In this document: piece by piece, positions 34,521 to 42,351 of the stretch
Numbering within the stretch: position 1 is the first letter of the stretch
How the letters are laid out: every line of letters starts with the position of its first letter
Source: Catellatospora tritici
GTDB taxonomy: Bacteria > Actinomycetota > Actinomycetes > Mycobacteriales > Micromonosporaceae
Reading direction: 5' to 3'
DNA length: 64,000 nt
NCBI RefSeq assembly: GCF_019083965.1
Contig: NZ_JAHRCY010000006.1
Location: 372,001 to 436,000 of the forward strand
The notes under the pieces: generated by a model
Databases searched by the model: none
What the model saw: the letters and a program-made list of their open reading frames with translations, nothing else
Told to the model about the DNA's origin: nothing
Made by a program: the position numbers and the translations under genes

Positions 34521-36268
34521 GCGTGTACCTGCACTTCGACCTCGGCACCCGGGAGCAGTGGAGCGAGCAGCCCGAGGGGTTCAGTGGGCCGTTGCACGCC
34601 CTCGGAGTGCTGGCCCGGGTGATCGACACCTACGGTCCCCTGCGCCGGCTCAAGGTGCCGGTCGCGCTGGTGACGAGCACGGTCGGCGGGCTTGGCGCCG
34701 TCGGCACCGACCGCTGCGCCCTCGTCGGGGTGTCGCCGGCGATGGGCGGGTACGTCGGCGAGACCCGAGCCGAGGGGCCGTACGCGGCGGGGATGCGCGC
34801 GGCCGGGGTGACCGGGATCAGCCTTACCGGCATCGCCGACCGGCTGTCGTATGTGGTGGTCAGTGACGGGCGCGCCGAGCTGCGCGACGCCGACGGCCTG
34901 TGGGGCATGGACACGCGGACTGCCACCGAGCAGCTCGTGGCCCGGCACGGGCCGGGCACCGCCGTCGCCGTGATCGGACCCGCCGGGGAGAACCTCTCCG
35001 CTTACGCCAACGTTGTGACCTGCGGTGACTTCCCGCTGCCCCGGCGCGGGTTCGGCACCGTGCTCGGGTTTCGCAAGATCAAAGCGATCGTGTGTGTGCC
35101 GTCGGGGTCCGCGCCCGTCCCGGCCGACCCGGCGGCGGTGGTGCGGCTGGGGGCGGCGTACCGGGCGGAGATGCCCGGCCATCCGCTCGCGGGCTGGCAG
35201 CACGCCGTGCCTGGTTTCGGCGCCTGGTCCGGCACCACGATCCACCCCGGCCAAGCCTCGGTCCTCAACTTCTCCGACACCGGCACCGCCCCGGCCGCCT
35301 GGCCCGGCCTGCACCCCGACCGGTACGCCGCCTACCTGGCCCGCAGCGGCGGCGGCTGCCCCGGCTGCCCCAACGACTGCGTCAAGTCGTACGCGGGGGC
35401 CGGGCTGCACCAGGAGGCCGTGGCCATGCTGGGCCCGAACCTGGGCATCGCCGACCTAGGTGCGATCCTGGCCGCCAACGCCCGCTGCCAGGAGTTGGGC
35501 CTGGACCCGGTCTCCCTCGGCGGCACCCTGGGCTGCCTCTTCGAGGCGATGGACCGCGGTGCGGTGCCCGGGTGGCCAGCCGACACGCTCCCCGCCGGAA
35601 CCGGCTTCGGCGCGGCCGACGTCCTGCCCGAACTCGTCGAGCGCGCGGCGTGCTACGGCGATCCGCTGGGGTTCGGCGCCTCGGCGCTCGGCGGGCGGAT
35701 CGGCGAGCAAAAGTTCTCCATGATCAGCCGGTGGGATGAGCTGCCGCCGTTCGACCCGCGCGTGCAGCCCGGCCTCGGCCTCATGTACGCCGCCGCCCCG
35801 GCCGGACCCCGCTACGACGCGATCGAGCACGACCTCGACTTCGACCCCGAGCACGGGCTGCCGCACGCCTTCGCCGAAGCCCGCCGCCTCGGGCTGACCG
35901 TGCCCGCACCCGCGTCCGTGCTGGACGTCGAGCGCACGATCCGGCTGGCCGACCTGTGGAGCGGCCTGGACGCCCTCATGATCTGCCCGTACGCGAGCAC
36001 CCCGACCCGGCCGCTGTCCCTGGACCGGGTCGCCGAGCTGGTCCGGGCGGTGACCGGGCGGCCGTTCGCGCCCGACGACGTGTTCACGCTCGGCCGGGAG
36101 CGGCTGCGCCGCCAGCAGGCGATCAACGATCGCCTCGGACACGGCGCGGGCACGCTGCCGGACCGGTTCTTCGACGAGCCGGTCGCCGCCGGGGTGCACC
36201 GAGGCGCGGTGCTGGACCGGGCGGCGTTCGCATCCGGACTCGCGCGGCTGCGCGCCGCCTGGTCGTAA
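34517..36268 (+). CDS. aldehyde:ferredoxin oxidoreductase (AOR)-family protein
   Basis: A 583-residue protein of the tungsten/molybdenum bis-pyranopterin AOR family, with a GTG start coupled to the aldo/keto reductase stop. N-terminal domain features are ATG-like 'VTSTVGGLGAVGTDRCALVG', 'GISLTGIADRLSYVVV', 'LWGMDT', and 'VIGPAGENLSAYANVVT'. The 4Fe-4S ligands are likely Cys281, Cys284 and Cys288 (CPGCPNDC) and Cys490 (MICPYAS). AORs oxidise aldehydes to acids and reduce ferredoxin. In this operon the substrate could be lactaldehyde or another fucose-derived aldehyde, but that is inference. AORs are uncommon in aerobic actinobacteria. Confidence 0.82.
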   Translation: MSVYLHFDLGTREQWSEQPEGFSGPLHALGVLARVIDTYGPLRRLKVPVALVTSTVGGLGAVGTDRCALVGVSPAMGGYVGETRAEGPYAAGMRAAGVTGISLTGIADRLSYVVVSDGRAELRDADGLWGMDTRTATEQLVARHGPGTAVAVIGPAGENLSAYANVVTCGDFPLPRRGFGTVLGFRKIKAIVCVPSGSAPVPADPAAVVRLGAAYRAEMPGHPLAGWQHAVPGFGAWSGTTIHPGQASVLNFSDTGTAPAAWPGLHPDRYAAYLARSGGGCPGCPNDCVKSYAGAGLHQEAVAMLGPNLGIADLGAILAANARCQELGLDPVSLGGTLGCLFEAMDRGAVPGWPADTLPAGTGFGAADVLPELVERAACYGDPLGFGASALGGRIGEQKFSMISRWDELPPFDPRVQPGLGLMYAAAPAGPRYDAIEHDLDFDPEHGLPHAFAEARRLGLTVPAPASVLDVERTIRLADLWSGLDALMICPYASTPTRPLSLDRVAELVRAVTGRPFAPDDVFTLGRERLRRQQAINDRLGHGAGTLPDRFFDEPVAAGVHRGAVLDRAAFASGLARLRAAWS

Positions 36269-36327
36269 GCCTTGGCAAGTATCCGAATCGGGCTCGGGTC
36301 GACCTGGTCGCTGGCTAGGGTTGATTC

Positions 36328-37461
36328 ATGTCCCGTACCGCGGCTGAGGTCAGCGACGAGGAGCGGTTCCCTACCGCTCTTTTCGGTTACTCGATGGACG
36401 AGGTGGACGACTTCGTCGCCGACACCGGGCGGCGGCTGCGGCGGCTGGCCGCCGAGGTCCAGCGGCTGACCACGGTGGAGGCGGCGCTCGGAGTGGCCCG
36501 GATGGAGATCTCCCGGCTGACCGCTGAACTCGCGCAGGCACATCCGCAGCAGACCGTCGGCCCGCGTATCACCGAGATGCTGCGACTGGCCGACCGCGAG
36601 GCGCGGGAGATGCGGGGGACCGCGCTGGAGGTGCTGCGCAAGGCGCACGAGCAGGCGCGCGACATACGCGAGCAGGCCGAACGCGAAGCCGAGCAGGCCA
36701 AGCGCGACTACAAGGCGGCCCTGGCCCACCGCCGCCGCCAGGACGACGCCGCACTCACCCCGACCCTTCCCGCGGCGCCACCGCCGACCCACCCGCCGGC
36801 ACCGCCCATCGCGGTACCGCCCCTGACCGCCGAGCCCGCACCGGCCACCGGCCTCGCCCTGACCGCCGAGCCCACACCAGCCGCAAACCCCGCGCCAGCC
36901 GCAAACCCCGCGCCAGCCGCAAACCCCGCGCCGACCGCAAACCCCGCGCCGACCGGGGGGTCCGCGCCGACCGCAAAACCCGCGCCGATGGCAAAACCCG
37001 CGCCGACCGAGGGGCCTGCGCCGGTCGCGAAGCCCGCGCCGGTCGCGAAGCCTGCGCCGGTCGCGAAGCCCGCGCCGGTCGCGAAGCCTGCGCCGGTCGC
37101 GAAGCCTGCGCCGACCGTCAGCCCGTCATCGGCTGCCGAGGCTGCGTCGGGCGCCGAATCCTCCCTGGTGGCTGAGCCCTTGGCCTCGGCGGCCGAGGCC
37201 GCTTTGCCCGATACCTCCGTGCCGCAGACGTCGGATGGGCACGAGTCCGACGACGTAGCACCCGTCGACGGTGGGCAAGATCCGATTTTGTGGACGCCTG
37301 AGGTCGCTATAGCGACACCCAGCGTCCACGAGAACGGATCATCGTCGTCCAACGACGGCAAGGCGCACCAGCGCAAGCGCGGCCGCAACGACCGCACCAG
37401 CGGCACGCCCCCGCACACCGAACGCACCTCCACCGGCAGTTCCCGCCGCCGCAACCGCTGA
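36328..37461 (+). CDS. DivIVA-like coiled-coil protein with Ala/Pro repeat tail
   Basis: A 377-residue protein. Residues 13-38 (FPTALFGYSMDEVDDFVADTGR) match the DivIVA N-terminal crossed-loop region that binds curved membrane. A long charged coiled coil follows to about 145. The tail is low-complexity, with a run of (A/K)PAP repeats (about 185-263) encoded by tandem 18-base DNA units, and ends in basic sequence. Such proteins act in polar growth, division or cell-shape control. It is probably an accessory DivIVA-domain protein, not the main one, because division genes are absent nearby. Confidence 0.75.
   Translation: MSRTAAEVSDEERFPTALFGYSMDEVDDFVADTGRRLRRLAAEVQRLTTVEAALGVARMEISRLTAELAQAHPQQTVGPRITEMLRLADREAREMRGTALEVLRKAHEQARDIREQAEREAEQAKRDYKAALAHRRRQDDAALTPTLPAAPPPTHPPAPPIAVPPLTAEPAPATGLALTAEPTPAANPAPAANPAPAANPAPTANPAPTGGSAPTAKPAPMAKPAPTEGPAPVAKPAPVAKPAPVAKPAPVAKPAPVAKPAPTVSPSSAAEAASGAESSLVAEPLASAAEAALPDTSVPQTSDGHESDDVAPVDGGQDPILWTPEVAIATPSVHENGSSSSNDGKAHQRKRGRNDRTSGTPPHTERTSTGSSRRRNR
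36883..37116 (+). repeat. 18-base tandem repeats in the DivIVA-like gene
   Basis: Units of the type GCAAACCCCGCGCCAGCC run from 36883, and GCGAAGCCCGCGCCGGTC units run from 37027 to 37116 (five in a row). They encode NPAPAA and KPAPVA repeats and are likely to vary in number between strains. Confidence 0.85.
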
Positions 37462-37488
37462 CCCCGCCCCACGCCCTCCGCCGCCAGC

Positions 37489-37550
37489 GTGCAGTTTCGG
37501 GAAACTGCACGAATCCGGACCAAGATTCCAGCACTTTCCCTGAAACCGCA
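37489..37550. repeat. family B palindromic element, copy 2
   Basis: Begins with a perfect 10-bp hairpin GTGCAGTTTC-GG-GAAACTGCAC (37489-37510). A central CCAAGATTC and a 3' half TTTCCCTGAAACCGCA match the copy at 8643. It lies 28 bases after the DivIVA-like gene. Confidence 0.8.
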
Positions 37551-37566
37551 GCCCACGCCGCGGCCT

Positions 37567-37610
37567 GGCGGGGAGGGGCGCGGGCGGGGAGGGGCGGGGA
37601 GGGGAGGGCG
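37567..37610 (+). repeat. G-run tract (possible G-quadruplex)
   Basis: Repeated GGGGAGGGGCG-type units give at least six runs of three or four G on the plus strand, directly beside the stop codon of the minus-strand gene at 37611. Four-stranded folding is possible but untested. Confidence 0.55.
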
Positions 37611-38510
37611 TCAGCTCACCGGAGGGGTGTAGGGGACCTCGGTGTATCCCGGGGGGATGGTCACTTTGAACACGGTCAGCGAATGGGCCGAGCGCAGTAG
37701 CCAGTCGAACTGCCACAGGACGATCAGACTGCTCCGGTCGGCCTGTTTCTGGAGGGTCCGGCGCACCGGCAGGTACGTGTCGGCGTCGAACCACAGGTGG
37801 GTGATGCTGTCCCCGGCCATCTTGCGCAGCATCAGCAGCCTGCGTCCCTGGACGACCTCGGGATGCCCGCTGAACTCGTAGCCGTCCGCCGATGCCAGCA
37901 GCGCCCGCAGCTCCTCCGGGATGTACCCCTCCGTCCCGGTCACCGGCACCTGGGCGGGGTCGGGACCGGACGCCACCGCGTAGGTCCGGGTGGCGGAGAA
38001 GACGTCGGTCACCGAGAACCCGCCGCCGGACAGGATGATCCAGCTGTTCTTGCTCCCCTGGCCGGGCAGCGGCTGCAGGGTGTGACCGCGCTGGTCACCG
38101 GTGACCGGGTCGTGCCAGGACTCGGATCTCAGCACCGCGCCGTTCGGCTGTTCCTTCCTGGTCACCACGTGCTCGATGCCGTCGCGGTCCAGCGCCGCTC
38201 TGGCTCGCCGCAGGACCTCGGCGGCGGTCAGCGGCGTCGTCGCCGCCGACGGCGTGGGCTTCAGCGACGGCGTGCCGGTCGCCGCCGCGACGGGCAGGTC
38301 GCCGCTCGGTGCGGCCGACCGGCTGCTGTCGATGGCGTAGGCGGTGACGGCCAGCACCGCGACCAGTCCGAGCCCGGCGCCGGCCGCCACGCGCGTCTGG
38401 CGGCGCCAGTGCGCCCGGGTGGCCCGGTCGAGGAGATCGAGACTGGGCCGCAGGTCGGCGGTGTGCTCGCGCATCCCGGCGGCGAGCTCTTCTTCGAGGC
38501 GGGTGCTCAT
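37611..38510 (-). CDS. membrane-anchored protein coupled to a SigE-type sigma factor
   Basis: A 299-residue protein with a cytoplasmic N-terminus (about 40 residues), one membrane helix (AAGAGLGLVAVLAVTAYAI, about 42-60), a Ser/Thr/Pro linker and an extracytoplasmic domain of 190 residues rich in beta strands. Its ATG overlaps the sigma factor stop. This gene order resembles sigma/anti-sigma pairs, but no zinc-binding anti-sigma motif is visible. It may sense an envelope signal for the sigma factor. No enzymatic motif is recognised. Confidence 0.65.
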   Translation of the reverse strand: MSTRLEEELAAGMREHTADLRPSLDLLDRATRAHWRRQTRVAAGAGLGLVAVLAVTAYAIDSSRSAAPSGDLPVAAATGTPSLKPTPSAATTPLTAAEVLRRARAALDRDGIEHVVTRKEQPNGAVLRSESWHDPVTGDQRGHTLQPLPGQGSKNSWIILSGGGFSVTDVFSATRTYAVASGPDPAQVPVTGTEGYIPEELRALLASADGYEFSGHPEVVQGRRLLMLRKMAGDSITHLWFDADTYLPVRRTLQKQADRSSLIVLWQFDWLLRSAHSLTVFKVTIPPGYTEVPYTPPVS

Positions 38511-39031
38511 GAGGTGGCTCCGATCGGGTGGGGGAGGTCGTCGACGGCCCAGGCGGCAGTGCGCTCCCGCAGGCGGGCCAGGCCGCGGGAGGCCGACGAC
38601 TTGACCGTGCCGACCGAGCAGCCGAGCGCGGCGGCGGCCTCGGCCTCGCTCAGCTGCTCCCAGTAGCGCAGCACCAGCACGGCCCGCTGCCGGGGCGGCA
38701 ACTCGGCCAGCGACTGGAGCAGGGCGCGGCGCAGCGCGATCCGGTCGGACTCGTCGGGTTGGGCGGGCGGCTCGTAGCGCCCGATCGTCTCGGGGCGGCG
38801 CCGCCGCAGCCGCCAGCTGTCCACCGCCAGGTGGTACAGAGTGCGGCGCAGGTAGGCCTCCGGATCACCCTCGACCCGCCGCCAGGCGCGGATCGTGCGT
38901 TCCAGGGCCGCCTGCAGCAGGTCCTCACCGGCGGACCGTCCGCCGGCGAGCAGGGTCGCCGTGGCCAGCAGGGCCGGGCCGCGGTGGGCGACCAGCTCCG
39001 CCAGCCCGGTGTAGGCGTCTTTCGACCGCAC
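38507..39031 (-). CDS. SigE-family ECF RNA polymerase sigma factor
   Basis: A 174-residue sigma factor with a GTG start and a GAGAGGAGAG site. Region 2 is ATATLLAGGRSAGEDLLQAA ... RVEGDPEAYLRRTLYHLAVDSWRLRRRR. Region 4 is LAELPPRQRAVLVLRYWEQLSEAEAAAALGCSVGTVKSSASRGLARLR. Length and the SASRGLARLR ending place it in the actinobacterial SigE/SigM-like group. The stop is overlapped by the membrane protein gene start, so the two form one unit. The upstream open frame in the same phase runs through the histidine kinase gene and is not coding. Confidence 0.9.
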   Translation of the reverse strand: MRSKDAYTGLAELVAHRGPALLATATLLAGGRSAGEDLLQAALERTIRAWRRVEGDPEAYLRRTLYHLAVDSWRLRRRRPETIGRYEPPAQPDESDRIALRRALLQSLAELPPRQRAVLVLRYWEQLSEAEAAAALGCSVGTVKSSASRGLARLRERTAAWAVDDLPHPIGATS

Positions 39032-39084
39032 AGGCTCTCCTCTCGTCGCCCACCAAGGACGACGGGGCGCGGCCGAAGGTTGAC

Positions 39085-40554
39085 TCAGTCCGCCTCGGGA
39101 TCCACGGGGAGCACCACCCGGAACCGGGTGTCGCCGGGCTGGGAGGAGACGCGGATGTCGCCGTGGTGCTTGTTGACCACGATCCGGTACGAGATGTCCA
39201 GGCCCAGCCCCGTCCCCTCGCCGACCGGCTTGGTGGTGAAGAACGGCTCGAAGATGCGCGGCCGGATGGCCGGGTCGATGCCCGGCCCGGTATCGGCGAC
39301 CTCGACGTACACGCAGTCGCCGTCCTCCCGCCCGGTACGCAGGGTGAGGGTGCCCTCCTCGCCCATCGCCGACAGGGCGTTGTCGATCAGGTTCGTCCAG
39401 ACCTGGTTCAGCTCCGCGGCGTACCCGGAGATCTTGGGCAGGCTGCGGTCGAACTCCTTGACCACGGTGACCCCCTTGGGGATCTTCGCCTGCATCATCA
39501 CCAGCGTCGCCTTGAGCAGGTCGTGCACGTCCACGGTCTGGTACGGCGTCCGGTCCAGTTGCGAGTACTGCTTGGCCGCCGCGACCAGCCCCGAGATCCG
39601 GCTGACCGAGTCGTCGATCTCGCCCATCAGCAGCTCGGTGTCCAGCGTGTAGGTCAGCCAGCGGATCGCCGACTCCAGGTTGTCGCCGCCCACGGTGTCG
39701 GCGACCTTGCCCAGCCACTCCGGGTCGACCCCGCCCGCGACCAGCGTCGGGGCGATGTCCCAGGCGCCGGCGATGTCGTGCTCGTCCAGCCAGTCGGCCA
39801 ACTCGTCCTCGGCGTCGGCGGTCTGCATCGGCGTGAGCTGCGGGGCCGACGCGATCCGCTTGACCGCCTCCTCCTGCAGGTCGACGAGCTGGCGCAGCTT
39901 GGTGCCGTCCAGCCGCCCGTCGGCGATCAGCGCGAGTTTGTGCCGCATCCCGGCCACCCGCTGGCTGAGCGTCGCCGTGGCGCGTACGGCCGCGGCGGCG
40001 GGGTTGTTCAGCTCGTGGGTCAGGCCCGCCGACAGCGAGCCCAGCGCCAGCAGCCGTTCCCGCTCGCCGACGACGACCTGCTGGCTGCGCAGGCCGAAGA
40101 ACGCGCCCTCCAGCATGTGCATCGCCATGGGGAACCATTCGCGCATCATGGCGGCGAAAGTGCCGGCGGGCAGCACCAGGAAGTCGGAGTCGACGATGGC
40201 GCGCAGCGAGTTGGGGTAGACCTGCCGGATCTGGTCACCCAGGTAGGCCTGCGTGGCGCCGGCGTACACGCCGCGCTGGTCGGTGCGGTTGGTCTCGAGC
40301 TGCTCGCCGTGCACCTGGCGGCTCATCGACACGGCACCCGACAGCAGCACGTAGAAGCAGGTCGCCGGGTCGCCTTCGGCGTACACCGGACCGGCCGTGA
40401 AGCGTTCGATCGTGCCGTGCTCGATCAGCCAGTCCAGCCGGTCGTCGGCGAGCTTCTCGAACAGGAACAGGGTGCGCAGCTGCTCGCGGGTCAGCCGGTC
40501 CGGCAGCGGGGTCCCCCCACCGCAGGCGCGGGCGGATTCGTCGACGGTGGTCAT
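39085..40554 (-). CDS. histidine kinase with N-terminal cyclic-nucleotide-binding domain
   Basis: A 489-residue soluble sensor kinase. Residues about 25-150 form a cNMP-binding-type domain (LFLFEKLADDRLDWLIEHGT ... GDPATCFYVLLSGAVSMSRQ). The phospho-acceptor is His180 in AGLTHELNNPAAAA. The ATPase has an N box (LNQVWTNLIDNALSAMG), G1 (VADTGPGID) and G2 (GEGTGLGLDI). The kinase start overlaps the stop of the response regulator/oxidoreductase gene by 4 bases, so the two are partners. It would sense a cyclic nucleotide or a related ligand; the classic PRB arginine is not obvious. Confidence 0.88.
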   Translation of the reverse strand: MTTVDESARACGGGTPLPDRLTREQLRTLFLFEKLADDRLDWLIEHGTIERFTAGPVYAEGDPATCFYVLLSGAVSMSRQVHGEQLETNRTDQRGVYAGATQAYLGDQIRQVYPNSLRAIVDSDFLVLPAGTFAAMMREWFPMAMHMLEGAFFGLRSQQVVVGERERLLALGSLSAGLTHELNNPAAAAVRATATLSQRVAGMRHKLALIADGRLDGTKLRQLVDLQEEAVKRIASAPQLTPMQTADAEDELADWLDEHDIAGAWDIAPTLVAGGVDPEWLGKVADTVGGDNLESAIRWLTYTLDTELLMGEIDDSVSRISGLVAAAKQYSQLDRTPYQTVDVHDLLKATLVMMQAKIPKGVTVVKEFDRSLPKISGYAAELNQVWTNLIDNALSAMGEEGTLTLRTGREDGDCVYVEVADTGPGIDPAIRPRIFEPFFTTKPVGEGTGLGLDISYRIVVNKHHGDIRVSSQPGDTRFRVVLPVDPEAD

Positions 40555-42209
40555 TGGGCCTCCAGGTAGCGGTGCACCAGGGAGATGGCCATGGCGCCCT
40601 CGCCGACCGCGGAGGCGACGCGCTTGACCGAGTCGGCGCGCACGTCACCGGCGGCGAAGACGCCCGGCACGCTGCATTCCAGGTGGTACGGGTCGCGCGG
40701 CAGGTTCCACCCGGCCGGTCGCTGCCCGCCGTGGGTCAGGTCCGGCCCGGTCAGCACGAACCCGCGGGCGTCGCGTGCGATGACACCGTCGAGCCACTCC
40801 GTGCGCGGCTCGGCGCCGATCATGATGAACAGCCACTCGGTCTCCACGGTGCGCCGTTCGCCGGTCCGCGAGTCGACCAGCGTGACCCGGTCCAGGTGCT
40901 CCCCGCCCTCGCTGCCGCAGACCTCGGTGAACGGGTGCACGGTGATGTTCTCGATCGCCTCGATCTGGGCGATCAGGTACTGCGACATCGACCGCTGCAG
41001 GCTCTCGGCGCGGATCAGCACGTGCACGCGGCTGGCGTACCGGGAGAAGTAGACCGCGGCCTGCCCGGCCGAGTTGGCGCCGCCGACCAGATAGACCTCC
41101 TGCCCGGCGCAGTTGGCCGCCTCGGTGGCGGCCGAGCCGTAGTAGACGCCGCGGCCGGTCAGGTCGGCGCAGCCGGGCACGTCGAGCATCCGGTACGACA
41201 CGCCGGTGGCCAGCACGACGCTGTGCGCGGCGATGCGGCTGCCGTCGGCGAAGTGCACCACCCGGGTCGCCCCGGCCTGCTCCAGCGAGACCACCTCACG
41301 GGCGCTGAGCAGCTCGGCGCCGAACTTCAGCGCCTGGCGGCGGGCCCGGTCGGTGAGCTGGGCGCCGGAGACGCCGTCGGGGAAGCCGAGGTAGTTCTCG
41401 ATCCGGCTGCTCTGGCCGGCCTGGCCGCCGGTGGCACGGCGTTCGACCAGCACGGTGCGCAGGCCCTCGGAGGCGGCGTACACGGCGGCGCCCAGCCCGG
41501 CCGGGCCCGCCCCGACCACGATCACGTCGTAGAAGTCCGAGCCCGGGGTGATGGTCAGGCCCGCGCTGCCCGCCAGCTCCGCCTCGGTGGGCTGGACCAG
41601 CGTCTTGCCCTCGGTGGTGATCACCAGCGGCACGTCGGTCTCGGTCACCCCGGCCGCGTTGAGCAGCCGCTGCCCCTCCGGGTCGTCGGTGGTCAGCCAC
41701 CGGTACGGCACCAGGTTGCGGGCCAGGAAGTCGCGCACCTTGTACGACGGCGCCGACCAGCGGTGCCCCACCACCCGGATCTCGGCCGCCGCTGCGTCAG
41801 GCGTGGTCTGCCACGCGTCCAGCAGCGTGTCGACGATCGGGTAGAGGTGCTCCTCAGGCGGGTTCCACGGCTTGAGCAGATAGTGATCCAGGTCTACCAC
41901 GTTGATGGCGTTGATCGCCGCGTCCGTGTCCGCGTACGCGGTGAGCAGCACCCGGCGGGCGCGCGGGAACAGGTCCATCGCCGCTTCCAGGAACTGGATG
42001 CCGTTCATCTGGGGCATCCGGTAGTCGGCGAGCAGCACGGCCACCTGCTCGCCCCGGAGTTTGATCTCCCGGAGCGCGTCGAGGGCCTCGGCGCCGGAGG
42101 CGGCGCGCACGATGCGGTAGCGCTCGCCGTACTGGCGGCGCAGGTCACGGGCCACGGCCCGGGAGACGGCCGCGTCGTCGTCGACGGTCAGGATCGCCGG
42201 GTTGGTCAT
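40551..42209 (-). CDS. response regulator fused to a thioredoxin reductase-like flavoprotein lacking redox cysteines
   Basis: A 552-residue three-part protein. Residues 1-125 are a receiver domain (acidic pocket VDDD, phospho-acceptor Asp62 in LLADYRMP, Lys113 in LLKPW). Residues about 142-215 look like a glutaredoxin-type fold with WSAPS where an active WCPxC would be. From about 226 there is a thioredoxin reductase-like FAD enzyme (VIVVGAGPAG; VVLATGVSYR; VYLVGGANSAGQA; GVFAAGDVR). The usual CxxC is replaced by SAAT near 359-362. The start is at MTNPAILTVDDD; an ATG three codons earlier is possible. It is probably a phosphorylation-controlled oxidoreductase or a signalling flavoprotein. Confidence 0.85.
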   Translation of the reverse strand: MTNPAILTVDDDAAVSRAVARDLRRQYGERYRIVRAASGAEALDALREIKLRGEQVAVLLADYRMPQMNGIQFLEAAMDLFPRARRVLLTAYADTDAAINAINVVDLDHYLLKPWNPPEEHLYPIVDTLLDAWQTTPDAAAAEIRVVGHRWSAPSYKVRDFLARNLVPYRWLTTDDPEGQRLLNAAGVTETDVPLVITTEGKTLVQPTEAELAGSAGLTITPGSDFYDVIVVGAGPAGLGAAVYAASEGLRTVLVERRATGGQAGQSSRIENYLGFPDGVSGAQLTDRARRQALKFGAELLSAREVVSLEQAGATRVVHFADGSRIAAHSVVLATGVSYRMLDVPGCADLTGRGVYYGSAATEAANCAGQEVYLVGGANSAGQAAVYFSRYASRVHVLIRAESLQRSMSQYLIAQIEAIENITVHPFTEVCGSEGGEHLDRVTLVDSRTGERRTVETEWLFIMIGAEPRTEWLDGVIARDARGFVLTGPDLTHGGQRPAGWNLPRDPYHLECSVPGVFAAGDVRADSVKRVASAVGEGAMAISLVHRYLEAQ

Positions 42210-42351
42210 ACCCCCCATATAAGCACCACAAGCCGGGTCGCCGCCCGTACAGCCGTTGGTGATCTTTCCGGCCCCCGGGTGGCGCCGCCTGGGGCATACC
42301 GTCCGGATTGGACTTGTATCGATGTCATAAGCTGCGGCGGGAGGTACGCGG

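Noticed and set aside
36883..37116. A CRISPR array
   Set aside because: The units are contiguous 18-base coding repeats without unique spacers. No CRISPR array or cas gene is visible anywhere in the window.
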